A stretch of DNA of 64,000 nucleotides from Bacteroidaceae bacterium (GCA_017534535.1 JAFXVZ010000032.1:33713-97712), one strand, 5' to 3'. Shown: positions 46,100 to 57,241, counted from the first letter of the stretch. Notes: generated by a model not told the origin, from the sequence alone. Program-made: numbers and translations.

Positions 46100-48186
46100 T
46101 TGAACAGCTGGACGTGAAATTCATCAGTGGCGTGGGGCCGCAACGAGCGAACCTACTTGCCAAGGAGCTGGATATTCATTCAGTTCAAGACTTGCTATAT
46201 TATTTCCCCTACAAGTACGTAGATCGCAGCCAGATATACCCCATCAACGAGGTGACGGGCGACATGCCCTATATTCAGGTACGTGGACAAATCGTATCGT
46301 TTGAGACAGCTGGCGAAGGAAGAGTCAAGCGTCTCATTGCACACTTCACTGACGGTACGGGCTTCATCGACCTCATTTGGTTTCAGGGCATCAAGTATGT
46401 AACCAACCGCTACAAGTTGCACCAGGACTACATCGTGTTTGGCAAGCCTGGCGTATTCAACGGACGGGTAAATATTGCCCACCCCGACCTGGATCCTGCA
46501 TCAGAAGTGCAAATGAACAATTTGGGGTTACAGCCATATTACAACACCACAGAGAAGTTGAAGCGCTGCTTCCTCAACTCGCACGCCATCGAGAAGATGA
46601 TGCAGAACGCAGTGATGTTATTGAAAGACCCATTGTCTGAAACACTTACCCCAGAGATTATTGCCCAGCAACACCTGATGTCCCTGACGGATGCCCTGCG
46701 CAACATCCATTTCCCCCAGAATAACGAAGCCCTTAGACAAGCCAAGTTCCGCCTAAAGTTCGAGGAACTGTTCTACGTACAGCTTAACATCCTGCGCTAT
46801 GCCAGTGACCGACGACGCAAATTCCGTGGCTATGTGTTCCAACATGTGGGTGCTTACTTCCACACGTTCTACCGCGACTACCTGCCCTTTGAACTGACCA
46901 ATGCACAAAAGCGAGTGCTTCGCGAAATACGTGCCGACATGGGCAGTGGCAAACAGATGAACCGCTTGCTACAAGGCGATGTAGGCAGCGGCAAGACGAT
47001 GGTGGCACTAATGAGTATGCTCCTCGCCCTTGACAATGGATACCAAGCATGTTTGATGGTACCTACGGAAATCCTTGCCAACCAGCACTATGAAACCCTG
47101 TGCCGTCAATTGGAAGGCTTAGGTGTACAAGTGGAACTACTCACTGGCTCCATAAAAGGCAAGAAACGTGAGGACATCCTGCAACGCCTCATCAACGGTG
47201 AGGTGCATATACTGATTGGCACCCATGCCCTGATAGAAGACGGCGTAAACTTCGCCCACCTCGGGCTGGCGGTAATCGACGAGCAGCATCGCTTTGGCGT
47301 GGCACAACGTGCCCGATTGTGGGCAAAGAGTCTGCAACCGCCTCACGTGTTGGTAATGACTGCCACACCTATCCCAAGAACCTTGGCAATGACACTCTAT
47401 GGCGACCTCGATGTTTCTGTCATTGACGAGTTACCCCCTGGTCGTAAACCCATCGCCACCCTGCATCAGTTTGATAACCGCAGGCAACAACTCAATGCGT
47501 TCATCCGCAAGCAGGTGAGTGAAGGCAGGCAAATCTATATTGTCTATCCACTCATCAAGGAAAGCGAAAAGATTGACCTCAAGAACCTGGTGGAAGGCTA
47601 TTCACAGGTATGTGACGACTTCCCCGATCTGACAGTGGCACAGGTGCACGGACAAATGAAACCTTCCATTAAAGACGAACAAATGCAACGCTTTGTACAA
47701 GGCGAAGCACAGATATTGGTAGCTACCACCGTGATAGAAGTGGGGGTGAATGTGCCTAACGCCTCAGTTATGGTCATTCAGAATGCCGAGCGCTTCGGGC
47801 TGTCACAGTTGCACCAGTTGAGAGGGCGTGTAGGACGAGGTGCTGACCAGTCGTATTGCATCCTTGTGACAGGATTCAAACTGGCAGAAGACACCAGGAA
47901 ACGCATTGAAATCATGGTACGTACCAACGATGGCTTCGAGATAGCAGAAGCCGACCTGAAGTTGCGTGGCCCTGGTGACCTGGAGGGTACCCAACAGAGT
48001 GGCATGGCGTTCGACTTGAAGATTGCCGACCTGGCTCGTGATGGACAAATCCTTCAACTGGCTCGCGATAAAGCAGAGAAAATCGTAGAGGAAGACCCCA
48101 CTTGCGAACTGCCGAAATATAATCTTTTATGGCGTCAGCTGAAGGCTTTACGCAAGACCAATGTCAACTGGTCGGCCATCAGCTAA
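46096..48186 (+). CDS. recG: ATP-dependent DNA helicase RecG
   Basis: A 696-residue branched-DNA helicase. The N-terminal wedge domain opens [17 protein letters not shown] with the OB-fold [13 protein letters not shown]. Helicase motifs: [15 protein letters not shown] (motif I), [11 protein letters not shown] (DEQH, motif II), [13 protein letters not shown] (motif III) and [11 protein letters not shown] (motif VI). It regresses stalled forks. Overlaps ispD by 4 bp. Confidence 0.96.
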   Translation: MIEQLDVKFISGVGPQRANLLAKELDIHSVQDLLYYFPYKYVDRSQIYPINEVTGDMPYIQVRGQIVSFETAGEGRVKRLIAHFTDGTGFIDLIWFQGIKYVTNRYKLHQDYIVFGKPGVFNGRVNIAHPDLDPASEVQMNNLGLQPYYNTTEKLKRCFLNSHAIEKMMQNAVMLLKDPLSETLTPEIIAQQHLMSLTDALRNIHFPQNNEALRQAKFRLKFEELFYVQLNILRYASDRRRKFRGYVFQHVGAYFHTFYRDYLPFELTNAQKRVLREIRADMGSGKQMNRLLQGDVGSGKTMVALMSMLLALDNGYQACLMVPTEILANQHYETLCRQLEGLGVQVELLTGSIKGKKREDILQRLINGEVHILIGTHALIEDGVNFAHLGLAVIDEQHRFGVAQRARLWAKSLQPPHVLVMTATPIPRTLAMTLYGDLDVSVIDELPPGRKPIATLHQFDNRRQQLNAFIRKQVSEGRQIYIVYPLIKESEKIDLKNLVEGYSQVCDDFPDLTVAQVHGQMKPSIKDEQMQRFVQGEAQILVATTVIEVGVNVPNASVMVIQNAERFGLSQLHQLRGRVGRGADQSYCILVTGFKLAEDTRKRIEIMVRTNDGFEIAEADLKLRGPGDLEGTQQSGMAFDLKIADLARDGQILQLARDKAEKIVEEDPTCELPKYNLLWRQLKALRKTNVNWSAIS

Positions 48187-48228
48187 ATATGTTATTCAAC
48201 ACATTTAAGACAATTAAACATATATTTT

Positions 48229-48260
48229 TTTGGCTGAAAGGTAAAATTGTCTTACCTTTG
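48229..48260 (+). promoter_or_regulatory. Promoter of the M23 peptidase
   Basis: TTTG (48229-48232), 20-base spacer, TACCTTTG (48253-48260). It lies 55 bases before ATG 48316. Confidence 0.72.
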
Positions 48261-48315
48261 TGCGATTAGTGGAATTATAGTGTCGTGCAAGCGACCCTAA
48301 AAAGGATTATTATTT

Positions 48316-49224
48316 ATGAAGATTAGTTTTGTTAAGACTATCATATTTACAGTTTCTTGCATGTTCAGCATGGGCATGTCCGCTCAAGACCTGATAGCAC
48401 GTCAGGCACCTGTGGATGTGAAGCTTAAGAGCGTTGACTCGCTGGCTTTACAGAAGGCCATTAAAGTTGAACAAGCAGAATTTCCAAGCTTAGAAATCTA
48501 CCAGTCGTGGGACAATGAATTTGTAAATTCATATGCTAACGCTGTATTGCCAGATACATATACTTTCGACTTGACAGGTTTTTGCATGCCTACCCCCAGC
48601 ACGCAGATCAATGATGTATTTGGATATCGTCCACGCAGGCGTCGTGCACATGCAGGATTGGACATTAAGGTAAACGTAGGTGACACCATCCGCTCGGCAT
48701 TCGATGGCAAGATTCGCATTGTGAAGGACCAGGGCCGAAGAGGTTATGGCAAATACATCGTGATTCGTCATGACAACGGACTGGAAACAGTATATGGTCA
48801 TCTGTCAAAGCAATTGGTGAAAGAAGACCAGTTGGTTCGCGCAGGCGATGTGATTGGCTTGGGTGGCAATACCGGTCGTTCTACAGGATCTCACCTGCAT
48901 TTCGAGACCCGCTTCTTGGGCATAGCCATCAACCCAGCTCTGATGTTCGATTTCGAGAAACAGGACGTAACAGCTGACAGCTATACTCATTCATTCAAAA
49001 AACAGCCGTCAGAGAAACGCACCAAGGTGAGGGCAAACGCCAAGGTACCAACGACACAGCCGCAGGTAGCCAATGGCGAGGGTGTATATTACAAGGTAAA
49101 GAGTGGCGACACTTTGTCGAAGATTGCTGCTAAGCAAGGAGTCACTGTCAATCAGCTTTGCCGCCTCAATGGCATCACCACCAGCACTGTTCTGCAAATC
49201 GGACAGGTGCTTAGATGTTCGTGA
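48316..49224 (+). CDS. Secreted M23 peptidase with LysM domain
   Basis: A 302-residue exported cell-wall endopeptidase. Signal peptide (ending MGMSAQ), then the M23 domain with zinc ligands in RRAHAGLDIK (His and Asp) and GSHLHFETR (HxH), and the GRRGYGKYIVIRHDNGL strand. A C-terminal LysM domain (YYKVKSGDTLSKIAAKQG) binds peptidoglycan. It probably cuts or regulates cleavage of stem-peptide crosslinks; some such proteins act as activators of amidases, but here the ligands look intact. Confidence 0.92.
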   Translation: MKISFVKTIIFTVSCMFSMGMSAQDLIARQAPVDVKLKSVDSLALQKAIKVEQAEFPSLEIYQSWDNEFVNSYANAVLPDTYTFDLTGFCMPTPSTQINDVFGYRPRRRRAHAGLDIKVNVGDTIRSAFDGKIRIVKDQGRRGYGKYIVIRHDNGLETVYGHLSKQLVKEDQLVRAGDVIGLGGNTGRSTGSHLHFETRFLGIAINPALMFDFEKQDVTADSYTHSFKKQPSEKRTKVRANAKVPTTQPQVANGEGVYYKVKSGDTLSKIAAKQGVTVNQLCRLNGITTSTVLQIGQVLRCS

Positions 49225-49249
49225 AAATAACTATAATTACATAAAAATA

Positions 49250-49290
49250 GGGTGCTTTTATATAAATTAAGAGCACCCTTTTTATTTTAT
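49250..49290 (+). terminator. Terminator after the M23 gene
   Basis: GGGTGCTTTTA (49250-49260) pairs with TAAGAGCACCC (49268-49278), one wobble, followed by TTTTTATTTTA. Confidence 0.82.
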
Positions 49291-49329
49291 CCCACTAATT
49301 TACTATCTTTGCAACAAATTAATAAAGAC

Positions 49330-49872
49330 ATGAGAGATACCAGGGCACAGTTTGAACAAGTGATAGCCGAATGTCGCGACCTGTTCGTCAAGAAGCTACA
49401 CGATTACGGAGCCGCTTGGCGCATCATGCGCCCGTCGTCAGTAACCGACCAGATATTCATCAAGGCCAACCGCATTCGCACCTTAGAAGTAAAAGGAGTT
49501 TCGATGGTGGGCGAAGGCATCAAACCCGAGTTTATGGGCATCGTTAACTATGGCATCATCGCCCTGATACAGTTGGAACTGGGTTATGCCGAACATGAGG
49601 ACATCGACGAGAAAAAAGCAATCGAGCTGTACGACAAATATGCCAAATCGACCCTGGAGCTGATGTTAGCGAAGAATCACGACTATGACGAGGCGTGGCG
49701 CAACATGCGGATTACATCCTATACCGACTTGATACTGATGAAGATAAACCGTACCAAGCAGATAGAGGACTTGGCTGGCATTACCTTGGTATCAGAAGGC
49801 GTGGATGCCAACTATATGGATATGATCAACTATTCAGTATTTGGACTGATTAAACTGAACTTTGGCGACTAG
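49330..49872 (+). CDS. DUF1599 tandem-repeat protein
   Basis: A 180-residue cytoplasmic protein with two copies of the DUF1599 module (nucleotide-modification-associated domain 1): residues about 14-80 ([20 protein letters not shown]) and about 105-175 ([19 protein letters not shown]). Each copy has the HDY-x3-W-x-x-MR core. The function is unknown. ATG 49330 is preferred; the upstream TTG-opened extension passes through the -7 region (TATCTTTG, 49304-49311). It precedes the fused DoxX-like/TpiA gene and overlaps its TTG start by 11 bp. Confidence 0.82.
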   Translation: MRDTRAQFEQVIAECRDLFVKKLHDYGAAWRIMRPSSVTDQIFIKANRIRTLEVKGVSMVGEGIKPEFMGIVNYGIIALIQLELGYAEHEDIDEKKAIELYDKYAKSTLELMLAKNHDYDEAWRNMRITSYTDLILMKINRTKQIEDLAGITLVSEGVDANYMDMINYSVFGLIKLNFGD

Positions 49873-51928
49873 GTGGAGAAATAGCGTGACATGGAGGTGG
49901 GTGGTAAATATCTGCCGCTTCATCTTGGGGGCAACATTTGTGTTCTCAGGCTTCGTGAAAGCTGTTGACCCACTGGGTACATCGTATAAGATACAGGATT
50001 ACTTGACGGCCTTCGGACTGTCAGAGCTGGTACCCGACATGGTGCCCATAGCCTTGTCTGTGGCACTGGCGGTACTGGAATTTGGTGTGGGTGTACACCT
50101 GATGTTGGGCATCAAACGACGTGCCACCACCCGTTTGGCATTGCTGATCATGATAGTGATGACGCCGTTGACGCTCTATTTGGCTTTGACCAACCCCATC
50201 AGCGACTGCGGTTGTTTTGGCGATGCACTGGTACTGACCAACTGGCAAACATTTGGCAAGAATGTGGTGTTGCTGATTTGTGCCATCGTAGTGTTCATTA
50301 CGCCTTGGAATATGGTGAGATTCCTGACGAAAAAGATGGAATGGACACTGTCAAACTATAGTGTGGTATTCGCTTTTGCTTTAGCCGTTTATTGCTTAGC
50401 GACATTGCCCATTATCGACTTCCGTCCATACAGGATAGGGAACAACATCCGTGAGGGTATGGTGATCCCTGAGGGCGCTAAGCCAACGGTCTTTGACACA
50501 CGCTTCGTGATGGAGAAAGATGGTGTGAAGCAGACCTTCACCATAGATAATTACCCCGATAGCACTTGGACTTTCATCAGTGCCGAAACGGTGGTAGTGG
50601 AGAAAGGTTATGAACCACCCATCCATGATTTCGTGATGGAGGAGATGGAAACGGGCGATGACATCACCGATGATGTATTAGACGACCCTGGATATACCTT
50701 CCTGCTGGTGATGCACCGAACAGAAGAGGCTAACGAGGGAAACATCGACCTCATCAATGAGTTGTACGAATACAGCAAGGAACATGAGTATAAGTTCTAT
50801 GCTTTGTCGTCGTCGTCAGCTGAAGCCATCGAGCTATGGCGTGATCGCACGGGGGCAGAATATCCATTCTGCATCATGGACGATATCACCCTGAAGACGA
50901 TTGTTCGTAGCAACCCGGGATTGGTGCTCATCCGCGAAGGTATGATACTTAACAAGTGGTGCGACTCCCAGATACCTGACGAGTTTAAACTGACAGCTCC
51001 ACTGGAAGAGTTGACATTGGGTCAGACTAAAGAAGTAAACGACCTCAAAACCTTGGGTTGGGTATGCGTGTGGTTCTTGGTGCCATTGGCATTGATAGTA
51101 TTGATTGACAGAATATTTAACAAAAAGAATAACAACAAGAATAACAACAAATTAATTAAAAGAAGTATGAGAAAGAAAATTGTAGCAGGTAACTGGAAGA
51201 TGAACATGAACCTGCAAGAAGGTGTAGCTTTGGCTAAGGAGTTGAACGAGGCATTGGCAGCAGATAAGCCTAACTGTGACGTAGTAATCTGCACCCCATT
51301 TATCCACCTGGCAACTGTTGCACAGTTCCTGAATCAGGACGTGATTGGTCTGGGTGCCGAGAACTGCGCAGATAAGGTTAAGGGTGCTTACACTGGTGAG
51401 GTATCAGCAGAGATGGTAAAGAGCACAGGCGCACAGTATGTGATTCTGGGTCACTCAGAACGTCGTGAGTACTACAAGGAAACTCCTGAGATTCTGAAAG
51501 AAAAGGTGCTGTTGGCACTGGCTAATGGTCTGAAGGTTATCTTCTGCATCGGCGAGAGCTTGGCTGAGCGTGAGGCTAACCAGCAGAACGAGGTAGTAAA
51601 GGCTGAGTTGGAAGGTTCAGTATTCAACCTGAGCGCTGCGGAATTTGCTAACATCATCATCGCTTACGAGCCAATCTGGGCTATAGGTACTGGCAAGACT
51701 GCTACCGCTGAGCAGGCTGAAGAGATTCACGCTTACATCCGTGGTTGCGTAGCTGAGAAGTATGGTGCTGAGGTAGCTGACAACACTTCTATCCTCTATG
51801 GTGGTAGCTGCAAGGCAAGCAACGCTCCTGAGCTGTTTGCGAAGCCTGACATCGATGGTGGCCTGATTGGTGGCGCTTCTCTGAAGTGCACTGATTTCAA
51901 GGGTATTATCGATGCTTGGAAGAAATAA
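49862..51928 (+). CDS. tpiA: In-frame fusion: DoxX-like/thioredoxin-fold membrane protein + triosephosphate isomerase
   Basis: A 688-codon open frame. Residues 1-190 have about four membrane helices in DoxX/MauE style ([20 protein letters not shown], then SDCGCFGD). Residues about 250-385 look thioredoxin-like. A last helix ([20 protein letters not shown]) is followed by Lys/Asn-rich [16 protein letters not shown]. Residues 436-688 are a full TpiA starting [13 protein letters not shown] (ATG 51167), with GHSERREYY and [12 protein letters not shown]. The Bacteroides equivalents are two genes. No ATG starts the membrane part; TTG 49862, GTG 49886 or GTG 49901 must serve. TpiA may also start internally at 51167. 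Confidence 0.82.
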   Translation: MATRWRNSVTWRWVVNICRFILGATFVFSGFVKAVDPLGTSYKIQDYLTAFGLSELVPDMVPIALSVALAVLEFGVGVHLMLGIKRRATTRLALLIMIVMTPLTLYLALTNPISDCGCFGDALVLTNWQTFGKNVVLLICAIVVFITPWNMVRFLTKKMEWTLSNYSVVFAFALAVYCLATLPIIDFRPYRIGNNIREGMVIPEGAKPTVFDTRFVMEKDGVKQTFTIDNYPDSTWTFISAETVVVEKGYEPPIHDFVMEEMETGDDITDDVLDDPGYTFLLVMHRTEEANEGNIDLINELYEYSKEHEYKFYALSSSSAEAIELWRDRTGAEYPFCIMDDITLKTIVRSNPGLVLIREGMILNKWCDSQIPDEFKLTAPLEELTLGQTKEVNDLKTLGWVCVWFLVPLALIVLIDRIFNKKNNNKNNNKLIKRSMRKKIVAGNWKMNMNLQEGVALAKELNEALAADKPNCDVVICTPFIHLATVAQFLNQDVIGLGAENCADKVKGAYTGEVSAEMVKSTGAQYVILGHSERREYYKETPEILKEKVLLALANGLKVIFCIGESLAEREANQQNEVVKAELEGSVFNLSAAEFANIIIAYEPIWAIGTGKTATAEQAEEIHAYIRGCVAEKYGAEVADNTSILYGGSCKASNAPELFAKPDIDGGLIGGASLKCTDFKGIIDAWKK

Positions 51929-51935
51929 AATATCT

Positions 51936-51965
51936 ATTGTTTCCCGCCGTCTGGCGGGAAACAAT
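51936..51965 (+). promoter_or_regulatory. Perfect 13-bp stem-loop between tpiA and the SPOR gene
   Basis: ATTGTTTCCCGCC pairs fully with GGCGGGAAACAAT around loop GTCT. No T-run follows, so it is not a standard intrinsic terminator. It could stabilise or process the transcript, or terminate weakly. Confidence 0.6.
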
Positions 51966-51980
51966 ATTACAAAAAGAAAA

Positions 51981-52451
51981 ATGAAAAGAATAGCCACAAT
52001 CATTTTATGTATGTTTGCTTTGACAATGTCGGCATTCGCACAGCGTGACATTGTAAAGAGTCTGCAGACGGATGTAGCAGGACAGGGCAAGGTCACCATC
52101 CACCAAGATGAAAAAATTACCGCACTGGTGAATGGCACTGGCGGCACTGCTGCCAACATTGGTCGTTCTGGAGAGAAGAAAGAACTGAAACGTCAGGGCT
52201 ACCGCGTACAGGTCTATGCAGGGAACAACACCAGCCGTTCACGCAACGAGGCACAGCAGATGGCAAGCAAAGTAAAGCAGTATTTCCAGGATGCACAGGT
52301 ATATGCTTACTTCGTATCACCACGTTGGCTTTGCCGTGTGGGTAATTTTTCCAGCATCGAGGAAGCTGATGCCATGATGCGACAGTTGAAATCTACAGGC
52401 CAGTTTAAGGAAGTCTCTATTGTGAGGGATCAAATTACGATTGACTTTTAA
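51981..52451 (+). CDS. SPOR-domain exported protein
   Basis: A 156-residue protein with signal peptide (MKRIATIILCMFALTMSAFAQ). The C-terminal 75 residues form a SPOR domain (GYRVQVYAGNNTSRSRNEAQ, then YFVSPRWLCRVGNFSSIEEA), which binds denuded peptidoglycan at division sites. ATG 51981 gives the signal peptide; the longer frame crosses the stem-loop. It follows the tpiA fusion by about 50 bases and precedes folE by 11. Confidence 0.88.
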   Translation: MKRIATIILCMFALTMSAFAQRDIVKSLQTDVAGQGKVTIHQDEKITALVNGTGGTAANIGRSGEKKELKRQGYRVQVYAGNNTSRSRNEAQQMASKVKQYFQDAQVYAYFVSPRWLCRVGNFSSIEEADAMMRQLKSTGQFKEVSIVRDQITIDF

Positions 52452-52462
52452 AGTAATATAAT

Positions 52463-53047
52463 ATGTTAGGGAAAGAAGTAGTAGCAGAAACTCCAGAATT
52501 AGAGGAATTAAAAGGACACATTCACCGTATGCTTACCCTGGTGGGTGAGGATGCTAATCGTGAAGGATTGCTCAAGACACCTGAGCGCGTGGCAAAAGCC
52601 ATGATGACACTCACAGGTGGCTACTCCATTGACCCTCACGAGGTACTCAACTCAGCTAAGTTCAAGGAGGACTATAGTCAGATGGTGATCGTGAAGGACA
52701 TTGACTTTTATTCTCTTTGCGAGCACCACCTTTTACCTTTCTTTGGCAAGGCGCACGTCGCTTATATCCCTAACGGCTATATCACGGGCCTCAGCAAGAT
52801 TGCCCGAGTGGTAGATATCTACTCACATCGACTGCAGATACAAGAACGCATGACCTCACAAATCAAGGAGTGCATCCAGCAGACTCTCAACCCATTGGGT
52901 GTGATGGTGGTGATAGAGGCAAAGCACATGTGCATGCAAATGCGAGGGGTGGAGAAGCAGAACTCCATCACCACAACCTCCGACTTCACCGGAGCATTCA
53001 ATCAAGCAAAGACGAGGGAAGAATTTATGAATTTGATTAGGGGTTAG
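52463..53047 (+). CDS. folE: GTP cyclohydrolase I
   Basis: A 194-residue zinc enzyme that converts GTP to dihydroneopterin triphosphate, the first step of folate synthesis. Zinc ligands: Cys and His in [12 protein letters not shown], and Cys in [23 protein letters not shown] and [15 protein letters not shown] are in the family order. Length is normal. It overlaps the dnaG stop on the minus strand by 4 bp. Confidence 0.96.
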   Translation: MLGKEVVAETPELEELKGHIHRMLTLVGEDANREGLLKTPERVAKAMMTLTGGYSIDPHEVLNSAKFKEDYSQMVIVKDIDFYSLCEHHLLPFFGKAHVAYIPNGYITGLSKIARVVDIYSHRLQIQERMTSQIKECIQQTLNPLGVMVVIEAKHMCMQMRGVEKQNSITTTSDFTGAFNQAKTREEFMNLIRG

Positions 53048-55146
53048 AACGATAGCACTACCCGTTCACCCAATCGTTTGGCAAGCTCGGCCTGTATTTC
53101 GCGCAATTCTGTATAACGCTGGATGGTCTGTGCGCATTTAATCTGATCTGCAGCTACAACAGGGTCTTGTAGTTGTTGCATCACCTCCTTCAATTCCTCA
53201 TTAATGATGGCATATTTATAGCTGGTGGCAATCTCAATTGCCAACTCCTCCAGTCGTTTATCGTCAGTTATAATCGTCTGATTCTTGAAATGATACTTAC
53301 TGAGCTGGTAACGGTCACTCACCAGTTCCAATGCCATTTGGCTGATGGCACTATCCGGATGGTTGATAAAATACCGCTCGGCACAGAAATCGGCATCAAG
53401 CCTATGCTCCACAGCTTGACGGAACATCTCCCTAAACAATGGATCAGACAATTCAATGCCGTCTTGCGACAAGTTGTTATCCAAGAACTCTATTACAGTC
53501 ACCTGGATGGTATTACCTTCCTCATCCGTCAGCTCACACATCGTCTGCTCGCCATGGCGAACCAAGAGTTGCATCACCAGATGTTCATACTTATAAAGAG
53601 CTTTTTTTGATTGAACATTGAACGTTGACCGTTGAACCTTGACCATTGACGATTGACCATTGAGAATTGATTCCTCATTGGCATCAATCGGTGCATCAAG
53701 CATTGGTGGATTTTCAGGAGGGGCCTGCTCTTCTGGCGTCTGAGCTGTTGTAGGCATAGCAGCTTTCTTCTCCTCCGCGCGCTTGTTCGCCAGTCGCTGA
53801 TCTGCTACATATCCTACCATACGTTTCTCCTCTATGCCCAACATATCTGCGGCTTCTTTGATGAACACATCACGCATGATGGCTTCAGGAATGATGGCAA
53901 TAGACTTGGTAACCTCACGGATAGCTTCGCCTCGCTTCAACGGATCGTTACCTGCTTGACGCAACAGCAAGCTGGTTTTGAAACGGATATAATCTGTAGC
54001 ATTATCATTGATGAATTGACGATACTCCTGAGCAGTATGCTTACGGGCAAAAGAGTCAGGATCGTCACCGTTAGGCAGCAGACACACCTTCACCGTCATA
54101 CCTTCCTGCAACAGCATCTCGGCACTTCGAGTAGCAGCATGGATACCAGCCTCATCACCATCATAAAGTAATATAATATTATTGGTAAAACGGTGCAGTA
54201 TGTTAATCTGGTACTTACTGAGGGCAGTACCTGAATTGGCCACCACATTCTCCACTCCACACTGGTGCATGGAAATCACATCAGTATAACCCTCTACCAT
54301 ATAGACGCAGTCTTCCTTCACGATGGCCTTCTTCGCCTGATAGATGCCATAGAGTTCACGTTCCTTGTGAAATATCTCAGAGTCAGGAGAATTGACGTAC
54401 TTCTGCGCCACACCCTTGGTGCGTGAGTCGAGCAAGCGTCCACCAAAAGCAACAACCTTGCCACTCAGACTGATCCAAGGGAAGATGACACGACCGGCAT
54501 AACGATCCACCAGCTGTCCGTCGTCACGTTTGTAGCAGATTCCTGTACCCTTGGCCACCGCCACATCCTTTCCATCCACCTTTGTCTTAACCTCATAAGA
54601 TGCCAAGAACTTCTCATTATACCCCTTCGCCAATGCGGCTTTTGGGAAGGCGTCACGCTGCTGCAAGGCATAACCCAACTGGAACTTTTCAATGATATCA
54701 TCGCGGAAACCACGATTGCGGAAATAAGCCAAACCAATGCTACGTCCGTCAGGGTTATTCAACAAGATATCATGGTAGTAATCACGTGCAAACTGATTGA
54801 CAATAAAGGCACTCTCACGGTCATTCTGCGCTTGTCGCTCCTCCGTACTCAACTCACGCTCCTTCACCTCGATGCCATATTTCTTCGCCAGGTACTTCAG
54901 TGCCTCGACATAGGTAATCTGCTCGTGCTCCATAATGAAGTGCACGGGGGTGCCACCCTTACCACAGGCAAAGCACTTGCAGATATTACGCGAGGGCGAT
55001 ACGGAGAATGAAGGCGTTCGGTCATCATGGAACGGACACAAACCCACATAATTCACCCCGCGCTTGCGCAACGTGACAAAGTCAGACACCACATCCACAA
55101 TCTGGGCGGCATCCAGAATCCTATCTACTGTAGCCTGATCAATCAT
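53044..55146 (-). CDS. dnaG: DNA primase with heptamer-repeat linker
   Basis: A 700-residue primase. The N-terminal zinc finger is [13 protein letters not shown] with CKCFACG. The TOPRIM/RNA polymerase core holds [14 protein letters not shown] and [13 protein letters not shown]. After the core ([11 protein letters not shown]) comes an Ala/Pro-rich linker and then heptamer-repeat peptide at about residues 492-512 ([11 protein letters not shown]). The C-terminal helicase-interacting domain follows. ATG 55146 ([11 protein letters not shown]) is chosen over a 13-codon extension. It synthesises RNA primers. Stop-to-stop overlap of 4 bp with folE. Confidence 0.95.
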   Translation of the reverse strand: MIDQATVDRILDAAQIVDVVSDFVTLRKRGVNYVGLCPFHDDRTPSFSVSPSRNICKCFACGKGGTPVHFIMEHEQITYVEALKYLAKKYGIEVKERELSTEERQAQNDRESAFIVNQFARDYYHDILLNNPDGRSIGLAYFRNRGFRDDIIEKFQLGYALQQRDAFPKAALAKGYNEKFLASYEVKTKVDGKDVAVAKGTGICYKRDDGQLVDRYAGRVIFPWISLSGKVVAFGGRLLDSRTKGVAQKYVNSPDSEIFHKERELYGIYQAKKAIVKEDCVYMVEGYTDVISMHQCGVENVVANSGTALSKYQINILHRFTNNIILLYDGDEAGIHAATRSAEMLLQEGMTVKVCLLPNGDDPDSFARKHTAQEYRQFINDNATDYIRFKTSLLLRQAGNDPLKRGEAIREVTKSIAIIPEAIMRDVFIKEAADMLGIEEKRMVGYVADQRLANKRAEEKKAAMPTTAQTPEEQAPPENPPMLDAPIDANEESILNGQSSMVKVQRSTFNVQSKKALYKYEHLVMQLLVRHGEQTMCELTDEEGNTIQVTVIEFLDNNLSQDGIELSDPLFREMFRQAVEHRLDADFCAERYFINHPDSAISQMALELVSDRYQLSKYHFKNQTIITDDKRLEELAIEIATSYKYAIINEELKEVMQQLQDPVVAADQIKCAQTIQRYTELREIQAELAKRLGERVVLSF
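53609..53670 (-). repeat. Heptanucleotide (GTCAAYG) repeat array in dnaG
   Basis: About nine diverged units, 62 bases, the longest array in the window. It encodes an [15 protein letters not shown]-type peptide in the linker before the helicase-binding domain. Confidence 0.85.
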
Positions 55147-55247
55147 ATCTGATGCGAAAATACATATAAATTGGCAAATACCCAAGTGAAATCTCGAATA
55201 AAAAACATCAGCTTATTATCTGAAAGGAAGGTAAAGGCAGGTATAAT

Positions 55248-56063
55248 TCAGCTGCGATAAGCTCCTGGGCTGGTGCCAAGGTAGTTCTGTACAAAACGAC
55301 TGAAATAGGCAGTTGAAGAGAAGTTAAACTCATCAGAAATCTCTACCAGCGAAGCATTGGAGTGGCGCAAGCAGCGCTGTATCTCTATAATAGTATAACG
55401 ATTAATCCAATAGTTGGCTCCATATCCACTTACACGCTTAGAAACCTCCGACAGATATTTGGGTGTCACACACAGGATATCGGCATAGTAGCTCACCTCA
55501 CGGTTCTTTACATAATCACCTCGTGAAAGCAATTGCAAGAAACTGTTCATCAACTGCGCATTGGGGTATGACACATCCTCACCTGGATAGAGTCGTTTGT
55601 GGAAATCGAAGAAATCAAGAAACATCATCTGGCAGGCACAACTCACAACATCGTTCTTGAAAGGATGATTGTCCTGCAAACGCAACTTCACTTCGTCAAA
55701 ATCGCGCTGACAGCGAGATTGCCCTGCTTCATCAAGCGTCATAATTGGATTGATGAAAAGCATCAATGAACCACGAATACCATAGTTATTGCGAGGTGTT
55801 GACATCTCAATAAAAGTGGGTGTAATATAGATGGCATCAGCTTCGCAATCAGACGATGGCAACACATCAGTGATGAGTCGCTGCATGCGCACAATCATGC
55901 ACTGTCCTGCCTCCAACAACATGGGCTCACCATGATACTTCAGCTCTACCCTCCCCCTTTTCACATAGATATGTGCCACATAGTCAATCACATCGTCTGA
56001 AGCCAAACCCTCAACACTTGGTTTAACAATAACATTCTTAGGTTCAAAATCCATAGCCATCAT
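55248..56063 (-). CDS. AraC-family transcriptional regulator
   Basis: A 271-residue regulator. The N-terminal half is a cupin-like sensing domain (YHGEPMLLEAGQCMIV). The C-terminal half has two helix-turn-helix motifs: YADILCVTPKYLSEVSKRVSGY and LVEISDEFNFSSTAYFSRFVQN, then YLGTSPGAYR. It is divergent from the EFR1-type gene at 56241, a common sign that it controls that gene, perhaps also the redox/esterase genes nearby. The inducer is unknown. Confidence 0.9.
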   Translation of the reverse strand: MMAMDFEPKNVIVKPSVEGLASDDVIDYVAHIYVKRGRVELKYHGEPMLLEAGQCMIVRMQRLITDVLPSSDCEADAIYITPTFIEMSTPRNNYGIRGSLMLFINPIMTLDEAGQSRCQRDFDEVKLRLQDNHPFKNDVVSCACQMMFLDFFDFHKRLYPGEDVSYPNAQLMNSFLQLLSRGDYVKNREVSYYADILCVTPKYLSEVSKRVSGYGANYWINRYTIIEIQRCLRHSNASLVEISDEFNFSSTAYFSRFVQNYLGTSPGAYRS

Positions 56064-56079
56064 CTTTTTATCTCACCCA

Positions 56080-56110
56080 CAAAGGTAACAACAAATAAAA
56101 CTTTGGCAAA
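56080..56110 (-). promoter_or_regulatory. Promoter of the AraC regulator
   Basis: On the minus strand TTTG (56110-56107), 19-base spacer, TACCTTTG (56087-56080). It lies 16 bases before ATG 56063. Confidence 0.78.
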
Positions 56111-56240
56111 ATAATCAAATCTATTTTGTCATACCAAATCGCAAAAAAAGAAAAAAGGGTAATAATCTCAGCATTATTCTCAACTATTAAACCAAGTAAA
56201 ACTCATAAATTTGCAACAAAATAATTTTAAATGAAGAATT

Positions 56241-57146
56241 ATGAATACCATTAAGAGAATGACACGCAGAGAAGCGCTGAAGAATCTCGGGCTTTTAGCT
56301 TCAGGCGCTTTCATACTAGGCACAAGCAATGTGCTTACATCCTGCACAAATGACAATGGCAAGAAACGCATAGTTTTCTATTTCACAGGTTCCGGCAACA
56401 GTCTGTATGTGGCCAAACACCTCAGTGCCAAGCCACTAAGTATCCCTCAAGTACTTCAAGGTGACCAACTGGAATTTGAAGCAGATGAGATTGGACTGGT
56501 CTTCCCCGACTATCAGGGCAAGGCACCCAGCATCGTACAAGAGTTTGCACAGAAGGTGAAACTGAAGGCTGACTATATGTTCAGTGTCATCACCTATGGA
56601 CTTGACAACTGCCTGGTAACAGAACTATGGGAAGAATATGCCAAGCAATACGGATGGCACTTCAACTACATCAATGTAGTACTGATGCAGGATGTATATC
56701 TCCCCATGTTTAACCAAGACCAACAGCGCACGCTGTATGAGCAGAAAGATGAAGAGGGGCAGATAGCACGTGTGGTAGAGGATATCAACACACGACGCGA
56801 ATGGATCTATGAGATTTCACCAGAAGCACACCAGCGTGGCGAGATGATTATGAATATGGTGTCAAGAAATCCTATCTATCCTGCCACCAGTCAAGCTTCA
56901 TTCACCATCGACCGCGATTTATGCGTGGGTTGTGGTACATGTGTGAATGTCTGCCCTAAAAAGTGCTATAGTTTTGGTACCAGAGGCATAGAGAACAATG
57001 GTGATTGTACCTATTGCATGGCTTGTGCCAACAACTGCCCACAGAAAGCCATCAAGCTACCAAGAGAAGCCAATGCAAATGCGCGTTATCGCCATCCAAA
57101 GATCACTTTGCAAGAGATTGTCAGGGCTAACCAACAACATGGATAA
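56241..57146 (+). CDS. EFR1-type flavodoxin-ferredoxin, exported lipoprotein
   Basis: A 301-residue protein. The N-terminus TRREALKNLGLLASGAF has the twin-arginine pattern and then VLTSC, a lipobox. The flavodoxin-like half has YFTGSGNSLYVAKHL and FPDYQGKAPSI. The C-terminal half has two 4Fe-4S motifs (CVGCGTCVNVCPKKC and CTYCMACANNCPQ). This is the EFR1 arrangement; members shuttle electrons, usually in the cytoplasm. Export of an FMN/Fe-S protein through Tat as a lipoprotein is unusual. A -7-like TAAATTTG is at 56206-56213. Divergent from the AraC gene. Confidence 0.85.
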   Translation: MNTIKRMTRREALKNLGLLASGAFILGTSNVLTSCTNDNGKKRIVFYFTGSGNSLYVAKHLSAKPLSIPQVLQGDQLEFEADEIGLVFPDYQGKAPSIVQEFAQKVKLKADYMFSVITYGLDNCLVTELWEEYAKQYGWHFNYINVVLMQDVYLPMFNQDQQRTLYEQKDEEGQIARVVEDINTRREWIYEISPEAHQRGEMIMNMVSRNPIYPATSQASFTIDRDLCVGCGTCVNVCPKKCYSFGTRGIENNGDCTYCMACANNCPQKAIKLPREANANARYRHPKITLQEIVRANQQHG

Positions 57147-57214
57147 TACAGCATAGTTGATTTAACCTCCCCCCCCCTCCTCCTATGAAGTGAGGGGGAT
57201 ATTTATATAAAAAA

Positions 57215-57241
57215 GCTTCACTATCACAGTGAAGCCTTTTT
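57215..57241. terminator. Bidirectional terminator
   Basis: GCTTCACT (57215-57222) pairs with AGTGAAGC (57228-57235) around ATCAC, with T runs following on both strands. It ends both the EFR1 gene and the convergent SnoaL-like gene. Confidence 0.88.
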
